DNA of 64,000 bases from Axinella damicornis (Eukaryota > Porifera > Demospongiae > Axinellida > Axinellidae). Below the pieces are notes generated by a model that saw nothing but the letters and a program-made list of their open reading frames with translations, did not search any database and had not been told where the DNA came from. Below, piece by piece: positions 47,101-57,283 of this stretch. Numbering within the stretch: position 1 is the stretch's first letter; every line of letters begins with the position of its first letter. Made by a program: the position numbers and the translations under genes. The stretch lies in contig OZ007505.1 in assembly GCA_963931865.1 (NCBI GenBank), forward strand, positions 9,902,576 through 9,966,575. The letters are read 5' to 3'.

Positions 47101-50100
47101 GCACCACAAAGCTCCAATCTGGGAATAGTGAGCCGTTTTAGCGGGGCAACTTTGGTCTTGGATGCAACCAATGAGACATGCACTCTTCCTCTTGTGTCGG
47201 TCAGGCGCAAATAGACAACTGCAGCATATGCACTCTCAGAGGCGTCGCTGAATCCATGTAGTTGCATTGACACAATCTCAACTTCTTTCGGGAAGTAACA
47301 TCGAGGTATGTGCACCTGAGAGAGAGATTTTAATTGTGAGCTCCAAAGAGACCACTCATCAGCAACTGATTCTGGAACCTCTTCGTCCCAATCAACTCCG
47401 GCTTCCCACACTCTCTGCAGTAGAATCTTAGCCTTGATTATGACGGGAGCAAACCAACCTAAGACATCATAGGTTTTGGCTATAGCAGACACTAAAGCTC
47501 GTTTTGTCAACTGTTCACGAGGTGATTGATCGACCACGCTAAGTCTGAAGTGGTCCAAAACAGAGTGCCACTCGATGCCGAGTGTCTTGTGGTAGATCTC
47601 ATCTTGATCTGAGATGGTGAGTGAGGTTTCGTTATCTCTGAGCTCAGGGGGTACTCCTTCTAAGACACCGGGACTACTGCAGGGGAATTCCACTTTCTTA
47701 GCAAGAAGTCAGCCTTGGCAAACAATGCTTGAAGTTGACGACACAGTTCAATTCCTTCTTCAACTGAGTCTGCTCCTGTTAGGCAGTCATCAACATAGAG
47801 GCCTCATTCACGGTCTTGGTAGCCAAGGGATATTCATGAGCAAAGTCAGTGGCATTTTGTTTAACTGCCATGTTTGCCACGAAAGATGACGAAGACACAC
47901 CAAATGTGACTCTGGTCATCCTGAAATCGTGGAGAGTCTCGTCTGGAGTACTTCTCCATACAAAGCGGTGAAGGTCACGATCAGATGGAGGTAGTTCAAT
48001 GGCTCTGTACATCTTGCTGATGTCAGCCACCAGGGCAATATGATGCATTCGAAACCGAATCAAAACGTCAATCAGGGAAGAGTGTACTGTGGGGCCTACC
48101 ATTAGTGTGTCATTGAGAGAGACACCTGTTGAGGTCAAAAACGGCACGAATCTTCGTTGTAGTACTGGAATCCTTTCGGACAGCATGCATCGGTAGATAA
48201 AATACCTCACTAGGGGGTTTCTCAAGATCTCGGCGTGGAACTGCTTCCGCGTGACCAAGCTTGAAGTATTCTTCCATGACTGCTCCAAAGTCTCGGAACT
48301 GGTCCTTTGAGTGTAAATTACGCTCAAGAGAAAAGAACCTTCGAACTGCTTGGGTCCTGGATTCTCCCAGTTGCTTGACATTCTCTCTCCTTGGCAGCGG
48401 TACAACGAATCTACCATTCTCAGCACGAGTACAGTTGGCCTTGAAATGCTGAATAGCTGATCTCTCTTCAGGGTTCAGAGCAGGTTCTGCCAATGGACTC
48501 TCTTCTGTCACCCAAAACTTCTGGAGTAGATCATCTCCAGTGGCACATGAGATGTGGTAAGTCACAACTTCCGACACAGGTGAACAGGATTCAGTAGAGC
48601 CAGCCAATACCCATCCAAAGTGTGTTTCAAAGGCTATAGGGGTTCCCATAGGTCCACTCCGCCGGCCATGCAAGAGGGCTTCCACAAAGATGTCGATACC
48701 AAGGAGCACGTCTATCTTCCCAGGACAACCAAATCCAGGATCTGCAAGATCAATGCCTTCAAGGTGATTCCACTCCTTCTTCAGTGGGATAGGATTGAAT
48801 GGGAGATCACAGGTTACTCTTGGCACAATGATGGCTGTGACATCAAACTTCTTGTTAGGAGATTTGATAGGTGAGACACTGAAGCTAGTGACAGACTGGT
48901 GTGAGGATTGCTGTGTTATGCCAGCTATGCCTGATATCCTAGCTCTCTGACTAGTCCTAGGCAATCGTAGAGTCTGAGCCAAGCGTTCAGATACGAAGGA
49001 TGCAGAGGATCCATTGTCAAGCAAAGCTCTAGCCTCCACACGTGTGCCATCAGGTGAGCACACCAAAACTCGACAAGTCATTAACAAAGCGTGTGATCTA
49101 AGCTGAACAGCTGTGCTCGCGATCACGTCACTAGGAGGTTGGCTTTGGGGTACACTCGTTAACTCCATCCCCTGAGGGTTAAATGGTGGAGCAGCAGGAT
49201 TGATGGTTGAAGGAGGGGTAGCAACAGGACTAACAAGCAACTTTGGAGGAATGATAGTAGCAGGGGTTGAGCTGATAGGTATTGTGGAAGGAGTAGCAGC
49301 AGGGCTTGAGCTAGTGGGTACACTATCCACGTGCAATAGGGTATGATGCGGCTTCTGACATCGCTTGCATCGATGCACGGATTTGCACTGCTTCACAAAA
49401 TGATTGGATGAAAAACAATTCATACACAGATTGTTTGACTTCAGAGTAGCAACCTTGTTTTCGTGTGACATGTCTTTGAATGTAGGACATGCATACAGTG
49501 GATGCTTGTCAGGTTTGCACAGAATGCATTGACTAGAGTACGTTTGCACAGAATGCATTGACTAGAGTACGGCTCAGCATGGGCCGCATGAGAGGCCACA
49601 CTACCACTGGGGGCATAACCTCTTCTCAAATGAGTATCATGCCTTGGCTTCTTATTGCTACCCTCAGTGAGGGAGGATTCTGATGCCTGAGCACGGAGAT
49701 TCAAAAAATCAAGGAGCTCTTGATAATGTGGGACATCAGCACTTTTCTGGCTATGCCTCTGTCACTCAAACTTGGTATTTTGATCAAGCTTCAATTCCAA
49801 GGCTGAGGTAATAAAGGGACCTGACGGATCATACCCCATAGACTTCAGTGCACGTAAAGGTTGCAATACAGTGTCATGCAACTTACGAATCTCCCTTCCT
49901 GTTCCATCCTTAATGGGAGGAGCATCCAGGATGATCTTCACATGAGCCTGATGTATCTGACGAGGACGGTCGTACTTCGCCTTGAGGCAACGAACTGCTT
50001 CGTCATAGTTGTCACCACTACGAGAGAGACCTTCAATCGTGTTTCTTGCTGGACCACCCTTCAGGGCTTGTTGCAAATAGACAAGCTTCTCCGCTGAAGA

Positions 50101-53100
50101 TAGGTTCGAGCGACTGTGTACTGAGATACTAAATTGTTCCGAGAAGCTTCTCCAATGGAGTATGTTCCCATTGAACGTGGGAACTTCCAATTTCGGTAAC
50201 TTGACTCCTCTGGCATCTCCATCAGTGGGCACTGCTGCCCTTGCAGGGGTGTGCATCTCAAGCAACTTCCTCAGTCGAACTGAGTAGTTGAACAAAGCTT
50301 TGTTAAGCTGTGTATGATGTGTCATGAGATCATCAGTTTCGGCTATCTCCAAGGAAAAGAGTTTGACATCAATGTCGGTTAGTTTCTTCTTGTACCCTTG
50401 AAACTGTTCATCATGTGGCTTCATACGGGGTACATCTGGACGCTCACCACCTTCCAATGCTGTGAGGGCTTCGTCGACTGGAGCCAACGATCTCTGCAAA
50501 CGAGCCAATCTCTGTGTAAGCACCTTGTATTCATCATCAGGACTAAGCTTATCGGCAGAATCGATCACAGTCTGAATTCGAGCAGCTAATTCTTCGGAGG
50601 TATCAAGTAGCTCATCCAGTACGGCTTGCTCAGCCTCTAACTCTTCTTCCTCGTTTATGGCATCAATCAATGACAGGTGAATGTGCTGGAACTCTTCAGT
50701 GGCACTTTGCAACTTTGTCAGCAATTGTTTGGCGTTCTTGCCAGCATCAGGTGCAGCCGCTTCTGCTTCTAGTTTAGCTGTACGAGTGATCAGACGAGTC
50801 ACTGAGGATTTAGCCACACCTCTTCGCTTACGAAGGTTTGAAACGGCACGTGCATCAGCTTCCATTATGAAGTGGGCGTGTTCAACACAGTGCACATGGC
50901 GGAGAATGAACAAGAACAAGTAGCGATGGAAATAGCAGTAGACTGTTCACAACAACAAGCGGTTTCAAGTCAGGACCAAAAGACAACAAAGTTCAGGCGA
51001 TATCCGACACGAAGGACCAAATATGATGAGTCCAGACTTGGATTAGAGACGATACAGACCACTACTACGCTAACACACTTCAACGATTTTGCAATACGTT
51101 CATTCTGAATATGCGTGAGGAAATTTCTACAATGATGCAATGGGAAATGACAAAACAGGAAATGACTAGAGAACTACACACAACACCGTAGTCTCCCATT
51201 AATACCCCCCCCCCCCCCCCCCCCCATTTTGTTCACTACATCCTCCCCAAAGTGGGGAGAGGGCGTATTTTAGAATATTAGTCTCGACTATACGCCCCCT
51301 CAAAAAGTTTTGTCACGTACACAAACTATTATGACACTGCCAAGGTTCATGTTCACAGTTACAAAAGTGCAAACGATCGCCAGTACTGTTCGTGGCCATC
51401 ATGCGTGGTCTCCCTACAGCGGCGAGAGGAGCTGCCACTTCAACACGAGGGCCATAACATTCACGACGACTTCGCTGTAGCCATCCTCAACAACAGCAAT
51501 ACTGTCAGTCATGTACCATGGGACATTTCCTGCAGAAGAGTGGCAGTGAGATGACTTGTATCGTCGCGTCAACGTCAACGATCCCTGACAATGCAACGTC
51601 GACTAGTACTACTGAAGTTGCGCACGTGTAGTGTAGATATTCCAGAAGATGCTCACCAGGGGGGCGTTAAAACGAGTCAAACTACCCTGTGCAGGAACTT
51701 GGGCGAAAAGAAGGGGGAGGGCGTATTTTCGAAGGGGGCGTATTAGCGGGACACTACGGTAACACGCTAAAGAACTCAAACTTGCGATATGATCTAAGTA
51801 CTTCATTCTAGGTGAAGGTAAAGGCAATCCAGCAACGTTGATTAATTAGTACACAGGAAGTGACATCAGGTGGGAAATGGTCTAATAATAGTAGCATTAA
51901 GATAATTCTCCAGACTTCAGAGTTCCAGGTCACCCATATGTATCATGTTGTATCCAGGACTTGGCCTGGGAACAAGGCTACAACCAATCCTGATATGCAG
52001 ACATCATGCAGGGGTGGATCCCTCCCCCACTATATAGATTACATCATAGTCAAGTAACGTACACAGCGCCTACTACTGTGTAGCAAGCTAGCGTCGAAAT
52101 GAAGTGATCAAGGGCTGTTGGTGGTGTTGGAGCTGCACAAAACCGTCTGACCTACGGCTATGGTTATGATGGTAACTATATACAACTATAGGATCACTGT
52201 CACAACCACTGCCACGTCGACCAGCCCAACAATCCTCTAGGAAGAATGTCTAAATTTCACTTTCACATTTTGTGCGAGGGTGGCACCCTATCGCACTCCC
52301 CTGTCAAACTTTCACGGTCTCGTTTCGCTGCCTTTGGCAGTGAGTCATATTGCTCCCATGACCCCCCCCCCCCCCCCCCCCCTCAACATCCTATATCTGC
52401 CCTTGTGGTGCTGTTAGCCTGTTACCATAGCAACAGAGGTAAAATGCTGTGTGTTATTATATAAGTATCACCATAGTACCAAGCTATACCGGAAAATATC
52501 ACGAGTTTGTTGCCATAGTATTGTTACGAGTGCGAAGCACGAGTAACAATGCCGAAGGCGACAAATATGTTTCCGGTATAGCTTGGTACTATGGTGATAC
52601 TGATTTTATCATACAAACCCGAAATTTCATTGCACGTTCCTCTACCAATGAACGTAGCGAATGCGCGTTACCATAGCTTGCTTGGCGACAATATTTTCAT
52701 TTTCTGGTTGCCAACCCTTCGCGTTAGTACGGCAAGCTACAAACGCTTGGGCGAGAAGGCCTGCGTACCAAGCCCAAGGTGGAGCCACGCCGATAACTGG
52801 CAGCTGTACGGTCGGTCCACGCCGATAACTGGCAGTTGTACTGTCCACTTCAAAGTTCAAACGGGATGCTCGACTTCCAGAAGTATCGAGATGTAAGTCA
52901 GCCCTCTTCAGGAGCCCAAAAGATAGTCAGTACCAGCTAGTCTCAGGAGTCTCTGACACGAAAGATTTACTGTAGCGCACGTGACTTACTGTACTAATAC
53001 GGATCTCTCGCGTGATCTACAGTACTAATACGGATTTTTCACGTGACCTACTGTACAAAATACGGGTTTTTATCAACTGCGCTTGTGTACCAGGCTTCCC

Positions 53101-53639
53101 ATTGACTGCTGTACATTATTCAAACATAGGTGTATGATAATTATGGTTATCATAAGGTCTAAGAGTGGCTGTATGTGATGTCACTGCTTGAGCACATCCA
53201 TGTTGCATGTATGGCAAGCTGATACAGCAGTGGATGGGCAATCCTTCTAGTGTGTCAGGTAGGATTTTAGTCTTTGAGTGTGCACATCGTCTTAGCCTTA
53301 TTCACTGCCATTGCCCTGCACAGTCAAATTAACAGACACCTATACGGTCTTATCTGGTACAGTGTACTATAAATGTGGTTGCTCTATATGATGTCCAACA
53401 ACACAACCTTGACCTACTGATCTGCAGGCTCCTATCTGGACAAGAGCTCCAACACACTTCACCTGACCCCGATATTCCTCTGGTTCAAGGGTGACTTTGA
53501 TGCATATGGTGGCGTGATGAAGTTCATATCTCCCTACATCCCAGCAGAGAATGCACAGTACATCGCAGCACACAACCCCACCGTGCAGTACTTTGACTAC
53601 AACTGGGACGTGGATGGGACACCTCCTTGCACCTGTTAG
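39829..53639 (+). CDS. Secreted DUF547-domain protein, six exons
   Basis: Exons: 39829-39933, 42351-42424, 42558-42713, 43644-43784, 44293-44432 and 53428-53639. All introns are GT-AG, phases 0, 2, 2, 2, 1; the total is 276 codons (275 residues) ending in TAG. Exon 1 gives a signal peptide (MPSCSCWALLFLAAFAMA) and mature start. Exon 3 has AFFINVYNALAIKMIIDHP, exon 5 has CIVCASISCPNVRMEAF and exon 6 has PIFLWFKGDF, together the recognisable DUF547 pattern. The family has no established activity, and the Cys/Ser-Cys-Pro segment is its most conserved part. Likely extracellular or in the secretory pathway. Odd: the last intron is 8,995 bp because it holds a BEL/Pao element in antisense plus MITEs. 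Intron 1 (2.4 kb) also holds transposon remnants. Confidence 0.85.
40010..40455 (-). pseudogene. Reverse-transcriptase element 3' end with GIY-YIG-type endonuclease remnant
   Basis: The minus-strand translation gives SAIAEHAWIEQHQVNWDGVK...LLLKESAHIQ, which resembles the C-terminal part of the GIY-YIG domain in Penelope-like retroelements, then DDGLGIKAETLDLDELIYFS in the tail. In-frame stops are present. It lies in intron 1 of the DUF547 gene. Family assignment is from motif memory. Confidence 0.45.
40474..41089. mobile_element. 616-bp TTAA-flanked MITE
   Basis: TTAA (40470-40473) then CTCTTTGAACGCGATC at the left; GATCGCGCTCAAAGAG then TTAA (41090-41093) at the right. A piggyBac-type target. 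No transposase frame. Confidence 0.75.
41301..41384. repeat. CCTCGTTCCCAGG hairpin element
   Basis: TAGCCTCGTTCCCAGGCTC and GGGCCTGGGAACGAGGCTA are paired across 84 bp. Confidence 0.85.
41423..41593. repeat. 171-bp foldback repeat
   Basis: GCCAAAATGTGCCATATCTC and about 40 more bases recur inverted at the right (ends about 41423-41482 and 41529-41593), nearly without mismatches. Small foldback element in intron 1 of the DUF547 gene. Confidence 0.85.
44051..44116 (+). repeat. (GT)n followed by poly-G
   Basis: About 13 GT units followed by about 38 G in intron 4 of the DUF547 gene. A further poly-G lies at about 44849-44872. Confidence 0.95.
44941..45102 (-). repeat. BEL/Pao 3' LTR
   Basis: 162 bp, TGTTGTG...CATCA on the minus strand; one G/A difference from the other LTR (in CTACGCAC). 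The adjacent interior sequence (GGCCGGCAGTA) sits where a polypurine tract is expected. Confidence 0.92.
45171..47693 (-). pseudogene. BEL/Pao pol, C-terminal part: RNase H, integrase, DUF5641
   Basis: Two frame-matched open segments, 47693-45906 and 45854-45171, are separated by a TGA at 45906-45908 in the integrase core. Seen: RNase H (LHGFSDASESAYAAV, acidic catalytic start), an H2C2 zinc module (HTRLLHAG...CVVCRRH), integrase (VDYAG and a later HFGGLWE stretch) and the DUF5641 tail (RRWDLCQNLIRQFWERW). The upstream junction near 47676-47686 is another frameshift. Confidence 0.85.
47779..49558 (-). pseudogene. BEL/Pao pol, N-terminal part: zinc knuckles, protease, reverse transcriptase
   Basis: Segments 49558-48110 and 48426-47779 overlap in different frames. 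Seen: Cys/His knuckles (CILCKPDKHPLYAC, CMNCFSSNHFVKQC), the aspartic protease core (ALLDNGSSASFVS) and the reverse-transcriptase N-part (FYLPMHAVRKDSS, VADISKMYRAIEL). Breaks: a 29-bp tandem duplication (49513-49541 / 49542-49570) at the gag junction, a small deletion near 48130-48140, and a one-base loss at 47797-47800 right at the YVDD catalytic site. Confidence 0.85.
49762..50865 (-). pseudogene. BEL/Pao gag (DUF1759)
   Basis: Start chosen at the second Met (MEADARAVSNLRKRRGV), which matches BEL gag N-termini; an upstream Met lies at 50919. Coiled-coil region, then the capsid-like DUF1759 core (LPKLEVPTFNGNILHWRSF, LVYLQQALKGGPA). A TGA at 49762-49764 interrupts the frame, which then stays open for a further stretch toward the zinc knuckles. 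Confidence 0.85.
51002..51019 (-). other. Primer-binding site of the BEL/Pao element
   Basis: TGGTCCTTCGTGTCGGAT on the minus strand, four bases inside the 5' LTR. It begins TGG, complementary to the CCA end of a tRNA, and resembles primer sites of other BEL elements. Confidence 0.7.
51024..51185 (-). repeat. BEL/Pao 5' LTR
   Basis: 162 bp, matching 44941-45102. Should contain the element promoter. Right flank is the CCGTA target duplication. Confidence 0.92.
51186..51759. mobile_element. PIF/Harbinger-like MITE, copy 2
   Basis: 574 bp from CCGTAGTCTCCC to GGGACACTACGG, flanked by TAA on the right (51760-51762). The left TAA (44933-44935) is now across the BEL/Pao element, which inserted five bases into the MITE end. 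TWA target fits PIF/Harbinger. It contains poly-C just inside the left end, as in copy 1 at 21175. Confidence 0.8.
51760..53427. other. Rest of the DUF547 last intron
   Basis: Contains poly-C at 52363-52382, one clear MITE (52465-52600) and no exon. A GGCAGCTGTACGG / GGCAGTTGTACTG duplicate with CACGCCGATAACT lies near 52785-52845. Confidence 0.5.
52465..52600. mobile_element. 136-bp MITE
   Basis: Perfect 31-bp inverted ends beginning GTATCACCATAGTACCAAGC. The centre has a smaller palindrome around GAGTGCGAAGCACGAG. Confidence 0.85.
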
Positions 53640-53849
53640 GTCAATGTTTGGGGGACAGATGATATTCGTTGTGTTTGTAATGTACCCTGTACATCTTCTG
53701 AGGTGTAAGCCTGATTGAGTTGAGTTCACAAAGAGTATACCATTGACTAGTATGCAAAAAAAAAATTATCCCACATGAAATTCATGCTATTTGTGGATGT
53801 AGACAATACTTACTCATGAACAACTTGCATGAAAATGTCATCCTGAACA

Positions 53850-55960
53850 CTTTATAGAGACTTAACAAAGAACATGAGCCCTTCCCTGTAGACCTGCTTG
53901 AGTACCTATGTGTCCCACTGATCTTCTTTGTACTGATGACATAGTATTTGACATGCTATGTTCACTCATTGTCAGCAAATCTAATGGTCCAGATGAAATG
54001 TCAGCTCGAATGCTAAAGTCCTGTGCAGCCAGCATATTTCTGCCCATTAGTTAACCCTTTAACCACCGATTCTTCCCACCAAGACATTGAAGACAACACA
54101 TTTTCATGCATTCAGCGCACACCACTTTCGTAGGTACTCCTCTCCCACAGCATTCGCTCCTCAGCGGCCAAACTTGGTGGGGCCCGCACGCATGGAGATA
54201 CCGTTAATGATATTCATGACCCCCCACAAGCCCAGCAATCGGAGGTCAAAGGTGGATGTCAGCCGGATTTTCGCCCAGCATTTCTTTAAACTTGGGCCAG
54301 ATCTGACTGATGGCACACCTTACACCACCAATTTGCATGTTTTCTTGAGGCCCTGGTTGGGGTCTATGAATATCATTAGAATCAAAAATCCTCGGGTCAA
54401 TGAATCTCATTAAAATCAAAAAACGCCCACGACATGCGAAGGGCCGGCGGGGGGCTGCCGCCCCCCCTTCGAAACCCCCCCGCTTGTACGTTTAGTGGGG
54501 GAGGCGCGCCGAAATCTGACCAAATTTTTGAGTTCGGCCCCCAAAGTCGTCCTTGGGCCCTCTGAAGCTTTTTTGGTCACTTTTTGGACTGACGGGAAGC
54601 CCTACAAGTGCATAGGGTCTAAATGACGCCTATAGACGTCAATGGGGCTTAACCCTTTAAGCCCCATTGACGCCTATAGGCGTCATTTAGACCCTATGCA
54701 CTTGTAGGGCTTCTCGCCAGTCCAAAAAGAGACCAAAAAGTCTTCAGAGGGCCTAGGGACGACTTTAAGGCACGAACTCAAAAATTTGGTCAGATTTCGG
54801 CGCGCCTCCCCCACTAAACGTCATGGGCGTTTTTTGATTTTAATGAGATTCATTGACCCGAGAATTTTTGATTCTAATGATATTCATAGACCCCACCCAG
54901 GGCCTCAAGAAAACCTGCAAATTGGTGGTGTAAGGTGTGCCATCAGTCAGATCTGGCCCAAGTTTAGGGAAATGCTGGGCGAAAATCCGGCTGACATCCA
55001 CCTTTGACCTCCGATTGCTGGCCTTGTGGGGGGTCATGAATATCATTAACGGTATTGCCAGAGGGGTCTCTCCATGTGTGCGGGCCCCACCAAGTTTGGC
55101 CGCTGAGGAGCGAATGCTGTGGGAGAGGAGTACCTACGAAAGTGGTGTGTGCTGAATGCATGAAAATGTGTTGTCTTGGTGGGAAGAATTCGGTGGTTAA
55201 AGGGTTAAAGGGTTAAGATGCTATTCAATATTTCGATCCGTTCAGATCAAATTCCAGCAGCATTGAAAGTGTTTAATGTAACCCCTGTTGTCCACTGGTA
55301 ATGGAACTCCCAGTGGTTACAGACAAATTTCGCTCCTGTCAATACTGAACTTGAGAGGCATATCTCACAACTTCTACTGAAACATCTTGCTTCCCACAAC
55401 CCACTCTCTCTACAGCAATATTAATGCACAGAGATTTCAAAGTGGTAAAAGTACCACCTCAGCATTGATCCATATCACAGACACTGGCTGCAAGAAATGG
55501 AAAGGAACCATGAGATATGTGCAGTATTTTTTGATCTGCAAAAAGCTTTTGACTCTGTTCCTCACCAAGCTCTACTTGCTAATTGCACTCACTATGTGTC
55601 AACAACTATCTACTAAAATGGATCTGCCACTATCTTTTGGACCGTAAACAACGGGTCGTTCTCAATGGCGTATGTTCAGAGTCTTCCACAGTTGGTTCCA
55701 CAGGCCGGGGTCGGTATTGGGCCCCTTGCTATTCCTAATCTATTTCGACGGCATCACACAAGTCCCTTAATTTATCACTAGGCTCCTTCTTAGACTTATA
55801 CGCTCCTTCTTTACCATATTATTCATTATCGAAGAGATTTTATTCCTCTGCAACTTGACCTAAGGTGGCGGGACTGGGTTGATGCGAACCACCTGACAAT
55901 CAATGCAGCGCTAAGAGCTAAGTGTTGGTCATCTCACGTCTACAGGAGAGTGCGCTCTGC
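53850..55960 (+). pseudogene. Non-LTR retrotransposon reverse transcriptase, split and degenerate
   Basis: Left part (to 54050) encodes VSKSNGPDEMSARMLK, the RT finger region. The right part (from 55217) continues FNISIRSDQIPAALKVFNVTPV, then FFDLQKAFDSVPHQ (about 55525-55570) and an RT thumb-like WVDANHLTINAA (about 55876-55911). Several stops and frameshifts. The element is interrupted exactly at a TTAA by the palindromic insertion 54055-55212. Class looks CR1/L2/jockey-like by motif; no endonuclease part is visible. Confidence 0.7.
54055..55212. mobile_element. 1.16-kb palindromic TTAA-flanked element
   Basis: Two arms of about 550-600 bp are near-perfect inverted copies meeting at GGGGCTTAACCCTTTAAGCC (about 54647-54666). 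Ends are CCCTTTAACCACCG and its complement, flanked by TTAA at 54051-54054 and 55213-55216. The left arm has about 65 extra G/C-rich bases near 54430-54500. The target interrupts a reverse-transcriptase frame that resumes on the other side. piggyBac-type by target; the centre suggests two head-to-head copies joined at TTAACCCTTTAA. Confidence 0.85.
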
Positions 55961-57283
55961 ATGCATGCCCCTGAAGTATGTCTCTCCCTTCACAGTCAAC
56001 CCCTTGCTCAATTAAGTGGAGAGTTAAAAGTATAATATCAATTATATGTTCACACCTGTGCATGCTCAAACTGACTCATACTAGTATAGCTGAAGTAGTG
56101 AGGAGGAGTTAGAATGAGCGGCGAATGTTCTGTAGAATAGGCAGACTATACGTCTTATACTGTGAATATGTGCGGACATATTAAGATGAGTTCAAGAGAA
56201 CACCAAGGTGATAACGCAAATTCAAGTAAGGTCTATGAACCAGAAAATTAAATGTGAATGAAAAATGTATGTTAAAGGCACAAACTTTAAGAAAGGTCTT
56301 GTTAAAGCTGCATTACTTTATGGAATCACTTAGCAGTTGAAATAGTTATATTCTGTAAAATCATGTTATAGTACTAGGATACACCTTGAATTAGCGCTAG
56401 ATGGTGTCTCCTTTGCAATGTACTGTATATTGCAGAAATAAAAGATTGCAATTAACATATGTGCAATGTTGCATCTGGGATACTATACAGCACCACAGTG
56501 ATTTTCAAAGCTCGCTTCTGATTGGTTTACTTAGGTCATGTGAAATAGCATTAGCACAATAGTTAGGGTAATTATTAGGGGACATAGCCAATGGAATTAA
56601 TGCTTTGATAACCACTGGGATAGATCACTGGATATGGATTCCTGTTGTACGGTCCACCTGCATGCGCTAATGAGGGCAAGGAGGATGAGTTGGAGTGGCC
56701 AGTGCAGTGCACTTGCAAGCATGAGAAATAGAGTGCAAATGCTACCTGAGATTATGGTCTATGTGAAAAGAACATTATTTTGCTGAACTCTTCCAAATTA
56801 CACTTGACCACCTTGTTACAACAACTTCTGACTAGATATACATGTGACCTATTACATGAGCTCTAGGTAATAGCGATACAGGTAAGCCTGCAATGTTATA
56901 TCAACTTGCAAATGACAATGCTTTATTGTCAAATTCTGTGTGAGCAATTGCAAAACGACATATCAAAAGCATAATTAGACCATTCCATAAGCGGTGAGTA
57001 TTAGCATAAAATAATGTGAAAAAGAGGCCTATAGCCCCGCACAATGGTATATCATCAGAAATGGAAACTATCATGTTGAGTATAGTTTAGTGGTTATACA
57101 CATATTCAGCAATGCATATATCAAGCTAGGCTAGCCTTTATGGGTCTACCAGTTGCCTTCAGAAAAGATTAATGTAAAATTGACCAATAAGAATGATACA
57201 ATGTCATATAATATATACAATCTACACCAAGTTCCTCGATGGACAAGGTCTAGGATTATGTATACCGCCATTCATGTCAAGTT
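55961..57283. other. No gene seen; downstream flank of the membrane-protein gene
   Basis: No domain-bearing frame. AATAAA on the minus strand (plus 56922-56927) may be the polyadenylation signal of the minus-strand gene ending at 57284. Confidence 0.4.

Larger units (their letters stand above)
44941..51185 (-). mobile_element. BEL/Pao LTR retrotransposon, complete ends, defective coding
   Basis: 6,245 bp on the minus strand with 162-bp LTRs (TG...CA) that differ at one base, 5-bp target duplication CCGTA (44936-44940 and 51186-51190), a primer-binding site next to the 5' LTR, and gag-pol in BEL/Pao order: DUF1759 gag, zinc knuckles, aspartic protease, reverse transcriptase, Pao peptidase-like/RNase H, integrase, DUF5641. 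The coding region has two in-frame stops and at least four frameshifts, so this copy cannot make its own proteins. It lies in the last intron of the DUF547 gene, antisense to it. The LTR/ORF contrast suggests a defective lineage mobilised in trans, or base errors in the draft. Confidence 0.9.
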
